DNA of 64,000 bases from Sphingobium xanthum (GTDB lineage: Bacteria > Pseudomonadota > Alphaproteobacteria > Sphingomonadales > Sphingomonadaceae): contig NZ_JAHKKS010000015.1 in the NCBI RefSeq assembly GCF_019737615.1, positions 1 to 64,000 of the forward strand, read 5' to 3'. Both the position numbers and the translations under genes were made by a program. The notes under the pieces were generated by a model. It ran no database searches and was not told the DNA's origin. It saw only the letters and a list, made by a program, of their open reading frames with translations. Positions 34,669 to 42,630 of this stretch are shown here, piece after piece; positions within the stretch are counted from its first letter, which is position 1; each line of letters starts with the position of its first letter.

Positions 34669-35376
34669 TCACTCGGCATGCAGCAGAAGCATGCCGCGCA
34701 GGTCCCCGGTTTCCCCATCGACGGTGTTCACCGAGCGCTGCAGCCGGTCGGCGCGGACCAGATAGGGCTGGTAGTCGGCATTGACGTCGCCGATCAGCAC
34801 CAGGTCCTGATCCGGCAGATAGCCCAGTATCGGCGAATGATGGCCGTGACCGCGGCCGAACAGCGGGCCGCGATGGAAATTGATGATGTAGCGCCGCTTC
34901 GGATCGTTGGTGGCGGCCATATGGCGGCGGAAATCGGCGATGGGCAGATTGCGCAGTACCTCGACCCGCTTGCCGGTGCGCTGGCGCAGCAGGTCACCCA
35001 GCGCGTCGAGTGTCAGGCCGCCCAGGAGTACACCGAACCAGGGTTCGTAATCCGTTCCGTCCAGCACGGCATCTTGTGGCATGGAGCGGCCGAGCGAGCT
35101 CAGAACGGTGGCGATACTGGCCGGGCCGCAGAAGCTCGCATTGCTCTGATGGACGATGCCCTTCGCGCGGTAGAGCTTCGCGACCGGGAGCGACCAGGCT
35201 TCGGTCATCCGCGCGCGATCGCGATAGGCCGGCTCCCGCTCGATGGAGCTGATATGGTCATATTCATTGGGCGCGAGGAGCAGGGGGCCGACGGTGAACC
35301 CGGCCGCGGCGACAAGCAGGGTCGCCAGGCCGAGGAGGATTCGCCGGATGGTCTTCGTGCCCAGCGCGCGCAACAT
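34669..35376 (-). CDS. phytochelatin-synthase-like cysteine peptidase
   Basis: 235 residues. One N-terminal membrane segment (IRRILLGLATLLVAAAGFTV) places the enzyme in the periplasm. The papain-like triad of the phytochelatin synthase family is visible: C83 in QSNASFCGPASIATVL, H180 in GHHSPILGY and D197 in LIGDVNADY. Bacterial half-length members mainly hydrolyse glutathione to gamma-Glu-Cys rather than make phytochelatins (established for Nostoc). It is downstream of recF, separated by 29 bp on the same strand. Confidence 0.85.
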   Translation of the reverse strand: MLRALGTKTIRRILLGLATLLVAAAGFTVGPLLLAPNEYDHISSIEREPAYRDRARMTEAWSLPVAKLYRAKGIVHQSNASFCGPASIATVLSSLGRSMPQDAVLDGTDYEPWFGVLLGGLTLDALGDLLRQRTGKRVEVLRNLPIADFRRHMAATNDPKRRYIINFHRGPLFGRGHGHHSPILGYLPDQDLVLIGDVNADYQPYLVRADRLQRSVNTVDGETGDLRGMLLLHAE

Positions 35377-35405
35377 GGGCGCTCCCTAGCACAGAACAGG
35401 CGCGG

Positions 35406-36473
35406 TTACACGCTGTCCACATGTCCATTGTCGACGATCAGCCGCGTCGCGGCGCCCAGGCCCTCGAACAGGCTGGCTTCGGTGCCGGTCATCCACACCT
35501 GCCCTCCGGTCGCGCGCAGCCGATCGAACAGGACGCCGCGCCGGATGGGGTCGAGATGCGCCGCCACCTCGTCGAGCAGGATGACGAGCGGACGGCCGCT
35601 GCGCGCGCGGACCAGCTCGGCATGGGCGAGGATCATGCTGAGCAGCAGCGCCTTCTGCTCGCCGGTCGAGCAGAGCGCGGCATCCTGTTCCTTGCCGAGA
35701 TGGCGCACGAGGAGGTCGGCGCGATGCGGCCCGGAGAGAGTGCGTCCCGCCGCCTTGTCGCGGGACCGGCCCGAGGCGAGCGCGGCGATGAGGTCGCTCT
35801 CGCGCCCCTCCCAGCCGGACAAGGCAAGACCCGGCCGCGCGAAGAGATGCTGCGCGCTCACTGCGATCTGCGCGGCCAGTTCGGCGATGAGCGCGCGCCG
35901 CGCCGTGTCGATCGCCGCGCCATGCTCGGCCATCTGCGCTTCGAGCGCGGCAAGCCAGGCGGGATCGGCGGGCGCCTCGTCGCCGAGCAGTGCATTGCGG
36001 GCGCGCATCGCCGCCTCGTATCGCAGGCTGTGATGGGCATGCGCCGGGTCGCGCGCCAGCACCAGCCGGTCGAGGAAACGGCGACGCCCGCCGGGGCTTT
36101 CGAGAAATAGCCGGTCCATGGCCGGGGTCAGCCAGCTGATCGCCAGCTGCCCCGAGAGCGCATTGGCCGAGGCCGTCCTGCCGTCGATGCGGACCTGCCT
36201 TTTGTCCGGCGTGGCGGCGTCCGTGCCGGTGCCGACCTGTCCGTCGCCGATATGCGCAGAGATGGCGAAGCCGCCCGGCCCGCCCTGCCGCGCCATGTCA
36301 CGCAAGGCCGCGCCGCGCAGGCCGCGCCCCGGCGCCAGCAGCGAAATCGCCTCGAGAATGTTGGTCTTGCCCGCGCCATTCTCGCCCGCGAGCACGATCA
36401 TCGGCTCGTCCGGCGCGATGACGGCATCGGCATGATTGCGGAAATTCGTGAGGGCAAGCCGGCCGATCGCCAT
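35406..36473 (-). CDS. recF: DNA recombination/repair protein RecF
   Basis: 355 residues from ATG 36473. Walker A GENGAGKTNILEAISLL, the N-terminal LTNFRNH typical of RecF, signature motif STGEQKALLLSMILAHAEL and Walker B PLVILLDEVAAHLD. An SMC-like ATPase that loads RecA at single-strand gaps with RecO and RecR. It is not next to dnaA/dnaN/gyrB here, a common situation in alphaproteobacteria. Confidence 0.94.
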   Translation of the reverse strand: MAIGRLALTNFRNHADAVIAPDEPMIVLAGENGAGKTNILEAISLLAPGRGLRGAALRDMARQGGPGGFAISAHIGDGQVGTGTDAATPDKRQVRIDGRTASANALSGQLAISWLTPAMDRLFLESPGGRRRFLDRLVLARDPAHAHHSLRYEAAMRARNALLGDEAPADPAWLAALEAQMAEHGAAIDTARRALIAELAAQIAVSAQHLFARPGLALSGWEGRESDLIAALASGRSRDKAAGRTLSGPHRADLLVRHLGKEQDAALCSTGEQKALLLSMILAHAELVRARSGRPLVILLDEVAAHLDPIRRGVLFDRLRATGGQVWMTGTEASLFEGLGAATRLIVDNGHVDSV

Positions 36474-36574
36474 GGCCCGCTGGTAACCATCAACGGATGA
36501 CAGGCCAAGGGCTTCTGTGGCAGAGAGGGTTGCAAGGGGAAACGGACCAACCTTCGGACATGAGGACCAGGAGC

Positions 36575-37138
36575 ATGATGCGGATCGGAAAGACGATGTG
36601 GACAGCGGCTGCCCTCTGCGGCGTGATGATCGCGACCAGTACGCAGGCGGCACTGCCGGTCGGTGCGCAGGCGCCCGATTTCGAGACGCGCGGCGCGCTC
36701 GGCGGCAAGGTGTTCACGCTCAAGCTCTCGCAGGAGCTGAAGAAGGGGCCGGTCGTGCTCTATTTCTTCCCCGCCGCCTTCACCCCCGGCTGCACGGCCG
36801 AGGCCAAGGAATTCGCGGACATGTCCGACGAGTTCAAGAAGCATGGCGCGACCGTCATCGGCATGTCGGCCGACCCGGTCGACAAGCTCGCGCAATTCTC
36901 GACCGAGGCCTGCCGCAGCAAGTTCGCCGTCGCTTCCGCGGGCCCCAAGGTCGTCTCGGGCTATGATGTCGCACTCAAGAGCACCAATCCCGCCTTCGCC
37001 GGCAAGACCGACCGCACCTCCTATGTGATCAGCAAAGCCGGCCGCGTGGTCTATGTCCACAGCGCCATGGGCTATCAGGAGCATGTGAAGAACACGCTCG
37101 ACGCGGTGAAGTCGCTGGAAGCGCCCAAGAAGAAGTAA
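36575..37138 (+). CDS. exported peroxiredoxin (AhpC/TSA, BCP-like)
   Basis: 187 residues from ATG 36575, or the next codon ATG 36578, which is better spaced from CAGGAG. Signal peptide MRIGKTMWTAAALCGVMIATSTQA. The thioredoxin-fold peroxiredoxin has its peroxidatic Cys in FFPAAFTPGCTAEAKEF (~69) and a second Cys in TEACRSKF (~112). Reduces peroxides, here probably in the periplasm because of the signal peptide. Divergent from recF. Confidence 0.88.
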   Translation: MMRIGKTMWTAAALCGVMIATSTQAALPVGAQAPDFETRGALGGKVFTLKLSQELKKGPVVLYFFPAAFTPGCTAEAKEFADMSDEFKKHGATVIGMSADPVDKLAQFSTEACRSKFAVASAGPKVVSGYDVALKSTNPAFAGKTDRTSYVISKAGRVVYVHSAMGYQEHVKNTLDAVKSLEAPKKK

Positions 37139-37157
37139 GCGAAGGGGCGGCTGGACG

Positions 37158-37709
37158 TTGGTGCGGCCGCTTTTGAGCTTCCTTGGGTTGGTGATCGCGT
37201 TCGGGGCGGCGATCTGGGTTGCCAGTGTCGGGCAGCCAGCGCGGTTGACCGACAGTGATGGCGAGCGCGTCTATGTCGTCGATGGCGACACGCTGCGCAT
37301 CGGCGACAGGACGCTTCGCCTGAACGGCATGGATGCCGTCGAGCTTCGCCAGCTTTGCCGCAATGCAGATGGTAGTTCATGGGCGTGCGGTCTGGAGGCG
37401 CGTGATGCGTTGACCGAGATGGTCGCTGCTGAAGGACTCGTTTGTAATGCGCGCGGATCGGCTGGATATGGCCGGGCGAGCGGCGATTGCCGGACAAACG
37501 CCTCGACATCGCTTGCCGCCGATCTCGTGACGCAAGGCTGGGCGGTCGGGGACAAGCACCAGTCGCTCGTGCGCCGGCTGGTTTCCGATGGAAAGTTTGC
37601 GGCCGAAGAAGCCGAAGCAAAGGCTGCGAAACGCGGTATCTGGCGCGGTACCTTCGACCATCCCGTGGTCTGGCGCTCCACGCATCCCCGAGAGCAGGAA
37701 GCGGACTAG
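37158..37709 (+). CDS. thermonuclease-like (SNase) exported nuclease
   Basis: 183 residues; the start is TTG 37158 or the adjacent GTG 37161. N-terminal anchor LLSFLGLVIAFGAAIWVA. The staphylococcal-nuclease fold shows VVDGDTLRIGDRTLRLNGMD, VELRQLC and the later YGRASGDC, holding the family Asp/Arg/Glu residues. Four cysteines suggest disulfides in the periplasm. It lies 19 bp after the peroxiredoxin gene, so likely co-transcribed. Confidence 0.83.
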   Translation: MVRPLLSFLGLVIAFGAAIWVASVGQPARLTDSDGERVYVVDGDTLRIGDRTLRLNGMDAVELRQLCRNADGSSWACGLEARDALTEMVAAEGLVCNARGSAGYGRASGDCRTNASTSLAADLVTQGWAVGDKHQSLVRRLVSDGKFAAEEAEAKAAKRGIWRGTFDHPVVWRSTHPREQEAD

Positions 37710-38051
37710 CCAATTCAGCGGGGACATTTGACGGGATCACCCAATCGTGACTGCTAGCCTCTCCCGCTTGCGGGAGAGGGAGGGGCCCGCCGCGTAGCGG
37801 TGGGAGGGTGAGGGTCTTCACCGACATCTCGCCCAAAGCAGAAAAAGAAAGACCCTCACCCAACCCTCTCCCGCAAACGGGAGAGGGCTATTGCTCGTCC
37901 GCACTGCCTGAGCTCTCCTGCGCCCAATCGTGGCATCCGCCCGTCGAGCCGCGCGAAAATCGTTAACCATCTTTGAACGCCCGGCGCCATGCGCGCCACT
38001 AACCCGGTGACGCCATCGTGGGATCGGCGTCTTCCAATGGGAGATTGAAGC
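37710..38051. other. 342-bp intergenic region with palindromic repeats
   Basis: Positions 37757-37889 are a palindromic repeat cluster. The rest (37890-38051) is the leader of the PEP-CTERM gene at 38052, with GGGAGATTG as ribosome site. No gene seen. Confidence 0.5.
37757..37889. repeat. CTCTCCCGC palindromic repeat cluster
   Basis: CCTCTCCCGCTTGCGGGAGAGG is repeated in mirrored form as CCCTCTCCCGCAAACGGGAGAGGG, and the arms AGGGTGAGGGTCTT / AAGACCCTCACCC pair over the whole element. This is the widespread bacterial ERIC/REP-like class; it lies between two plus-strand genes. Confidence 0.75.
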
Positions 38052-38693
38052 ATGCGCAAATCGCTGATGGCCGCCGGTATCGCCGGCCTTATCCTCACTT
38101 GCACCCCAGCCCAGGCGGCCAGTGTGATCGACGCCACCGGAGATTTCCTGCCCGGCTATATCGGGCCGCATCAGGCCGATCTCGACGTCACTGCCTTCTC
38201 GGTGGGCTATGATTCGGCGAACAGCCGCTTCCTGCTCAGCGCCACGATGGCCGGGCCGATCGATCTCAATCTGGGCGGCTTCTACGTCATCGGCGTCAAC
38301 ACCGGACCGGCGGTCGCCCCCGGCCCGTTTGCCGGCATCGGCCAGCCGAACGTGATCTTCAACACCGTCATCATCCTGCGCAAGACCGGCGCGAGCACCG
38401 CCAACGGCAATCCGGTGACGCCATTCTTCAATGGCGCAACGGTGAGCGTCGTCGTGCCGCTGTCGCTGCTGCCTGCCGCGGCTAACGGTTTCACGCCGAT
38501 GGACTTCGGCTTCAACATCTGGCCGCGCAGCGGCGCGGGCGGCGTCAACGTGATCAGCGATTTCGCGCCCGAGAACGCCAATTTGACGGCCGTGCCCGAG
38601 CCGGCGAGCTGGGCGCTCCTGCTGGCGGGCTTTGGTGCGGCAGGCGCCGCGTTGCGGTCGCGCCGTCGCATGACGACGCTTCGCTACGCCTGA
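38052..38693 (+). CDS. PEPxxWA-CTERM exported protein
   Basis: 213 residues. Signal peptide MRKSLMAAGIAGLILTCTPAQA. Beta-rich Gly/Ala/Asn/Thr mature part, then sorting tag VPEPASWALLLAGFGAAGAA and a basic RSRRR end. The sequence apart from the tag is unrelated by eye to the other two PEP-CTERM proteins in the window. Probably exported to the matrix after exosortase processing. Confidence 0.88.
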   Translation: MRKSLMAAGIAGLILTCTPAQAASVIDATGDFLPGYIGPHQADLDVTAFSVGYDSANSRFLLSATMAGPIDLNLGGFYVIGVNTGPAVAPGPFAGIGQPNVIFNTVIILRKTGASTANGNPVTPFFNGATVSVVVPLSLLPAAANGFTPMDFGFNIWPRSGAGGVNVISDFAPENANLTAVPEPASWALLLAGFGAAGAALRSRRRMTTLRYA

Positions 38694-38866
38694 CCCCAGA
38701 GCCCCTGAACCGGGGGAGACCGACAACTCATCCCCGGTTCGCCCGGTCCCCTCCCACAAGGGGACCGGGCACGCGGGGATTCTCGATAAATTTCGATGCC
38801 GCTTGAACCTTCCGGAGTCGGAGGCGCACTAAGGAGGGACGAAGCAAGGGAGCGCGGCGGATCAGC

Positions 38867-39454
38867 GTGTCGGGCGATCGGCAAGCACGCTTTGAGCAAG
38901 GGACGTGGAGCGATGAGCCCGCGCTGCTGGTGCGCGTGCGCGCGCATGATCTGGCTGCGTTCGAGCGGCTCTACCGGCGCTATCATCCCCGCCTCAGCCG
39001 CTTCGTGACGAGCCTCGTGCGACGGCACGGGCTGGTGGAGGAAGTGGTGAACGACACGATGATGGTGCTGTGGGACAAGCCGGAAAGCTTCGGCGGCAAC
39101 AGCAAGCTCTCGACCTGGCTGTTCGCCATTGCCTATCGCAAGGCGGTGAAGGCGCGGATGCGCGACGACGAGCCGGTGGCGGACGAGGAGGCGGCCGAGC
39201 GCGCCGACGACGATGCCGCCCCGCCGGACCGGGACTTCGGTCGCCAGCGCACCGCCGCGATCCTGCAGGGCGCGATCGGGGAACTCTCGCCCGATCATCG
39301 CGCGGTCGTGCATCTCACCTACTTCCAGGAGATCGGTTATCGGGAGATCGCCGACATTCTCGGTTGCCCGGTCGATACGGTGAAGACACGGATGTTTCAT
39401 GCGCGCCGGCATTTGCGGCGCAAGCTTTCGGGCGAACTGGCGGACTGGATATAG
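38867..39454 (+). CDS. ECF-type RNA polymerase sigma factor
   Basis: 195 residues from GTG 38867. Sigma region 2 is FERLYRRYHPRLSRFVTSLV with NDTMMVLWDKPESF; region 4 is AVVHLTYFQEIGYREIADIL followed by PVDTVKTRMFHARRHL. Region 3 is absent, as expected for the ECF class, and the linker is acidic (DEEAAERADDDA). The anti-sigma gene starts 11 bp downstream, then a subtilase, a porin-like protein and a lipoprotein in one tight operon. A TTGAACC 60 bp upstream may be part of an ECF-type promoter (autoregulation), which is weak evidence. Confidence 0.92.
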   Translation: MSGDRQARFEQGTWSDEPALLVRVRAHDLAAFERLYRRYHPRLSRFVTSLVRRHGLVEEVVNDTMMVLWDKPESFGGNSKLSTWLFAIAYRKAVKARMRDDEPVADEEAAERADDDAAPPDRDFGRQRTAAILQGAIGELSPDHRAVVHLTYFQEIGYREIADILGCPVDTVKTRMFHARRHLRRKLSGELADWI

Positions 39455-39465
39455 GCAGAAGACGA

Positions 39466-40119
39466 ATGAGCAATGTCATTCCCCTGCATGGCGATCCGCA
39501 CGAGACGGCGCAGCGGCTGCTGCCCTGGTATGTGACGGGCACGCTGGATGCGGCCGAGCATCGGCTGGTCGAGGATCATCTCGCGCATTGCGCCGAGTGC
39601 GCCGCGGACCTTGCGGGAGAGGAGCGGCTGCGCGCCGAAGTGGCGGCGCTGCCGGATGCGCCGCCAGAAAGACCTGCTGCTCAGTGGGAGTTGCTGCGCG
39701 AGCGCGCGCTGGCCTCCGCCGCGTCGTCGCGGCGCGGGACGAGCTGGTGGTCCGCCTTGCCGACCGGCCGGCGCATTGCTCTCGCGGCCGCGAGCCAGGC
39801 GGCGCTCGTTCTGCTCGGCATCGGCGTCTATGACCGGCTGCGCCAGCCCGCCGGAGGCGACTATCACACGCTGAGCGCGCCATCGGCCAAGGGGGAGCAA
39901 GGCGGCAACATCATCGTGATCTTCCGTCCCGACAGCCCGGAACAGGCCTTCCGTGCGACGATCGATGCGGTCGGCGCGCGGCTGGTCGATGGACCGACGG
40001 CGGCAGGCGCCTATGTGCTCGCCGTGCCGAACGGACGGCGCGAGGCGGCGCTGGCGACGCTGCGCAAGCGCGCCGACATCGTGCTCGCCCAGCCGATCGA
40101 CGGCGAGCGCGCGGAGTGA
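39466..40119 (+). CDS. HC2 zinc-finger anti-sigma factor with prodomain-like periplasmic domain
   Basis: 217 residues from ATG 39466. The N-terminal anti-sigma zinc finger has H38-x3-C42-x2-C45 (DHLAHCAECAADL). One transmembrane helix spans ~103-121 (IALAAASQAALVLLGIGVY). Residues 147-211 form a compact beta-alpha-beta-beta-alpha-beta unit: NIIVIFRP, helix, ARLVDG, GAYVLAVP, helix ALATLRKRA, DIVLAQPID. This order matches subtilase prodomains/I9 inhibitors, and the next gene encodes a subtilase with a similar prodomain. The shared layout is seen in the sequence; a protease-sensing role is inference. Stop and next start overlap (TGATG). Confidence 0.85.
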   Translation: MSNVIPLHGDPHETAQRLLPWYVTGTLDAAEHRLVEDHLAHCAECAADLAGEERLRAEVAALPDAPPERPAAQWELLRERALASAASSRRGTSWWSALPTGRRIALAAASQAALVLLGIGVYDRLRQPAGGDYHTLSAPSAKGEQGGNIIVIFRPDSPEQAFRATIDAVGARLVDGPTAAGAYVLAVPNGRREAALATLRKRADIVLAQPIDGERAE

Positions 40120-41303
40120 TGACGATGCGCCGGCTTGGCCTGCTCTTGGCCGGTCTGCTGGCGCTCCTGGCGATGCCCGTTCGTGCGGAGACACCGGAGC
40201 CCGCCGAGCGGCAGATCATGGTCATGCTACGCCTCGCCCCGCCGCATCTGCGCGCCGGGCCGGACTATGGCGGCGGCTATGGCGACGATGCAGCGCAGGG
40301 CGGCCGCACGCGCATCGCCGCGCGGCTCGCCAGGGCGCACGGGCTGACCCTGGAGCAGAACTGGCCGATGCCGATGCTCGGCGTCGACTGCTTCATCATG
40401 ACAGTGCGCGATGCGCGCTCGACACAGGATGCCGCCGATGCGGTCGCCAAAGACCCGGCCGTCGCCTGGTCGGAGCCGGTCGCGCTCTATGAGGCGCAAG
40501 CGGCGGCGAGCCATGACGATGCATTGTTCGCTGCCCAGCCTGCGGCGCGGGCGTGGCAACTTGAAGCGCTGCACGGCCGGTTGACCGGGCGCGGCGTGCC
40601 GGTCGCGGTGATCGACAGCGGCGTGGACGCGGCGCATCCCGATCTCGCCGGGCAAGTCGCCCTCTCGCGCAATTTCGCGCCGGGCGCCGCGGCGGCCGAG
40701 GCGCATGGCACGGCGGTCGCGGGCGTGATCGCGGCGCGGGCGGGCAACAAGGTCGGCATTGCCGGGGTGGCGCCGGGCGCCCGCATCCTCGCCTTGCGCG
40801 CCTGCTGGCAGCGTGGCGAGCGGACGGTCTGCGACAGCCTCAGCCTCGCCAAGGCGATCCAGTTCGCGATCGAGCGCAAGGCGCCGGTCATCAACATGAG
40901 CCTCGCGGGGCCACCCGGTCGCCTGCTCGCGACCTTGCTGCGCATGGGGCTGGACAAGGGGCTGACCGTCGTCGCGGCCTATGACCCGGTGCTGGCGGAC
41001 GGAGGCTTTCCCGCTTCGTTGCCCGGTGTGATCGCCGTGACCGACAAGGATGGCAGCGGCGGCGCGCGCTCTGTATACAGCGCCCCGGGACGCGACATAC
41101 CCGCGCCTCAACCGGGGGGGAGATGGTCTCTCGTCGATGGCAGCTCCTTCTCGGCGGCGCATGTGAGCGGCCTGTTCGCGCTTATGCGCGAGGGGCGGGC
41201 GACCAGGCTGCGTCTGGCCTCGAGCCGGCCGGACGGCGGGGTGATCGATATCTGCGCGACATTCGGCGTCGAAGGCTGTGGTGCGACCGGGTCCGCCCGG
41301 TGA
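40119..41303 (+). CDS. exported S8 (subtilisin-like) serine peptidase
   Basis: 394 residues from ATG 40119 (ATG 40125 also possible). Signal peptide to ~24 (LLLAGLLALLAMPVRA). The prodomain-like region 31-125 has strands RQIMVMLRL and CFIMTVRD and ends AVAWSEPVALYE. Catalytic residues are D166 (VIDSGVD), H196 (AHGTAVAGV) and S343 (GSSFSAAHVSG). Where subtilases usually read AAGN for the oxyanion hole, this one has AAYD (D289). Human PC2 also has Asp there and needs a partner protein, so activity may be regulated. Its 3' end overlaps the porin gene by 4 bp (GTGA). Confidence 0.88.
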   Translation: MTMRRLGLLLAGLLALLAMPVRAETPEPAERQIMVMLRLAPPHLRAGPDYGGGYGDDAAQGGRTRIAARLARAHGLTLEQNWPMPMLGVDCFIMTVRDARSTQDAADAVAKDPAVAWSEPVALYEAQAAASHDDALFAAQPAARAWQLEALHGRLTGRGVPVAVIDSGVDAAHPDLAGQVALSRNFAPGAAAAEAHGTAVAGVIAARAGNKVGIAGVAPGARILALRACWQRGERTVCDSLSLAKAIQFAIERKAPVINMSLAGPPGRLLATLLRMGLDKGLTVVAAYDPVLADGGFPASLPGVIAVTDKDGSGGARSVYSAPGRDIPAPQPGGRWSLVDGSSFSAAHVSGLFALMREGRATRLRLASSRPDGGVIDICATFGVEGCGATGSAR

Positions 41304-42004
41304 GTCTGCGCCTTCGCGGCCTCGTGGCCGGGATGATCCTCCTCGCGGGAGCGCCCGCCACGGCGCAGCTCAATCTCGGTGCCAGCCTCACCAGCGATTA
41401 TCGCCTGCGCGGCTATTCGCTGAGCCATGGCCGTCCGGCGGCGAGCGCCCGCATCGGCTATGACGATGCCTCCGGGCTGTTCGCGGACGGCACGGCCATC
41501 GTCTTTCTCGCGCCGGACGACAGCCTCAAATGGATGGGCGGTATCGTCGCGCTTGGCTATGCGCGGCGCTTGCGTGGTGGGCTGTCGGTCGATGCGGGCG
41601 TGCTGCGCGCGCAATTCTCCCCGCAATCGAGCTTGGGTCGCGATGGCGGCTACACGGAAATCTTCGCCGGGCTGAGCGGCCGCTCGCTGGCGGCGCGCAT
41701 CGCCTATTCGCCCGATTATTTCCGCCCCGGCATCGCCACACTCTATGGCCGGGTCGAGGCGATGGCACGTCCGCTGCCTGGCTGGCGCCTCTCCGGCCAT
41801 GTCGGGGCGCTCACCCGCCTGTCAGGCACCCCCGCCTTCCCGATCGCGCGCACGCAATATGACTGGCGTGCGGGCGTCATCCATCTGCTTGGCCCGGTCG
41901 AACTGGATGCCAGCCTCTCCGGCGGCGGCCCCAATTGGGACTATTACGGCGCGCAAACCCATAGCAAGACTGCGCTAGTCGGAACTGTGCGGGTGAGTTT
42001 CTAG
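41300..42004 (+). CDS. TorF-family putative porin
   Basis: 234 residues from GTG 41300, which overlaps the subtilase stop (GTGA). Signal peptide LRGLVAGMILLAGAPATA, then QLNLGASLTSDYRLRGYSLSHGRPA, the conserved opening of the TorF/TIGR02001 family, followed by alternating beta strands and a terminal aromatic residue (VGTVRVSF) as in outer membrane barrels. Presumed outer membrane channel; substrate unknown. As the fourth gene of the sigma operon it is a likely target of the envelope response. Confidence 0.82.
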   Translation: MSLRLRGLVAGMILLAGAPATAQLNLGASLTSDYRLRGYSLSHGRPAASARIGYDDASGLFADGTAIVFLAPDDSLKWMGGIVALGYARRLRGGLSVDAGVLRAQFSPQSSLGRDGGYTEIFAGLSGRSLAARIAYSPDYFRPGIATLYGRVEAMARPLPGWRLSGHVGALTRLSGTPAFPIARTQYDWRAGVIHLLGPVELDASLSGGGPNWDYYGAQTHSKTALVGTVRVSF

Positions 42005-42006
42005 CG

Positions 42007-42420
42007 ATGGCGGCCCGGCTCAGCCCGCTGCTTCTGCTATCCGCTGTCGGACTGGCGACGACAGGATGCGCTATGTCTCGCACCGAGGAGGTCGACGCGG
42101 AAATCAATCACGACATCCTGCCTTATGCCTGTGACGACGTGGTCGTCATCGGCCGTATCAAGAGCCGCACCTATCGTCCTATCGAGGATCCCGACGACAT
42201 TCTTGGCCATGGCTGGATCGACGCCGATATCATCGTGAGGAGGGTAGTCAAGGGATCGAAGCTGCCGTTCCGCTTGCCGGTGAAATATATAGCGCACGTC
42301 AATATACGCAGCGATCGCGACTTCATGTTCGTCCTCACTGGCGACAGGAAAGAAGGCTTCGAGATACAAATCGCTCAACTCATGGACGCGCGGCCGCGGC
42401 TTGCTGCGACGTGTGAGTGA
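42007..42420 (+). CDS. small lipoprotein, last gene of the sigma-factor operon
   Basis: 137 residues starting 2 bp after the porin stop. Signal peptide with lipobox TTGC (LLLLSAVGLATTGCAMS). The mature part has YACDDVVVIGRIKSRTY, an acidic loop and beta strands RRVVKGSKLPF and FMFVLTGDRK, ending ATCE; two cysteines may form a disulfide. I do not recognise a family. Position suggests work with the porin or subtilase in the envelope. Confidence 0.7.
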   Translation: MAARLSPLLLLSAVGLATTGCAMSRTEEVDAEINHDILPYACDDVVVIGRIKSRTYRPIEDPDDILGHGWIDADIIVRRVVKGSKLPFRLPVKYIAHVNIRSDRDFMFVLTGDRKEGFEIQIAQLMDARPRLAATCE

Positions 42421-42450
42421 TCGGAGACAAGCCGGGGTAGGAACCGCGGG

Positions 42451-42596
42451 ACATCGACAAAAATCGCTGTCCTACAGCCCCCGACCCTTGGCACTCTGGA
42501 CCAAGCTCTTTCTCAGGTCCGAAAATCCCTTCCCCGGCCACCAATGCCGAAGCAGAACTATGCTCGATAGTGTGACCTTCGTGTGACTTTTGGCCC
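42451..42596 (+). repeat. dispersed ~145-bp intergenic repeat, copy B
   Basis: Homologous to 29591-29737 in the same orientation (see copy A). It lies between two convergent genes. The long perfect inverted repeat of copy A is not kept here, so the two copies have diverged in the centre while the flanking blocks stay alike. Confidence 0.75.
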
Positions 42597-42630
42597 TGCG
42601 TCGAGCTTCGCTGGGCGATGTCGATCCGCC

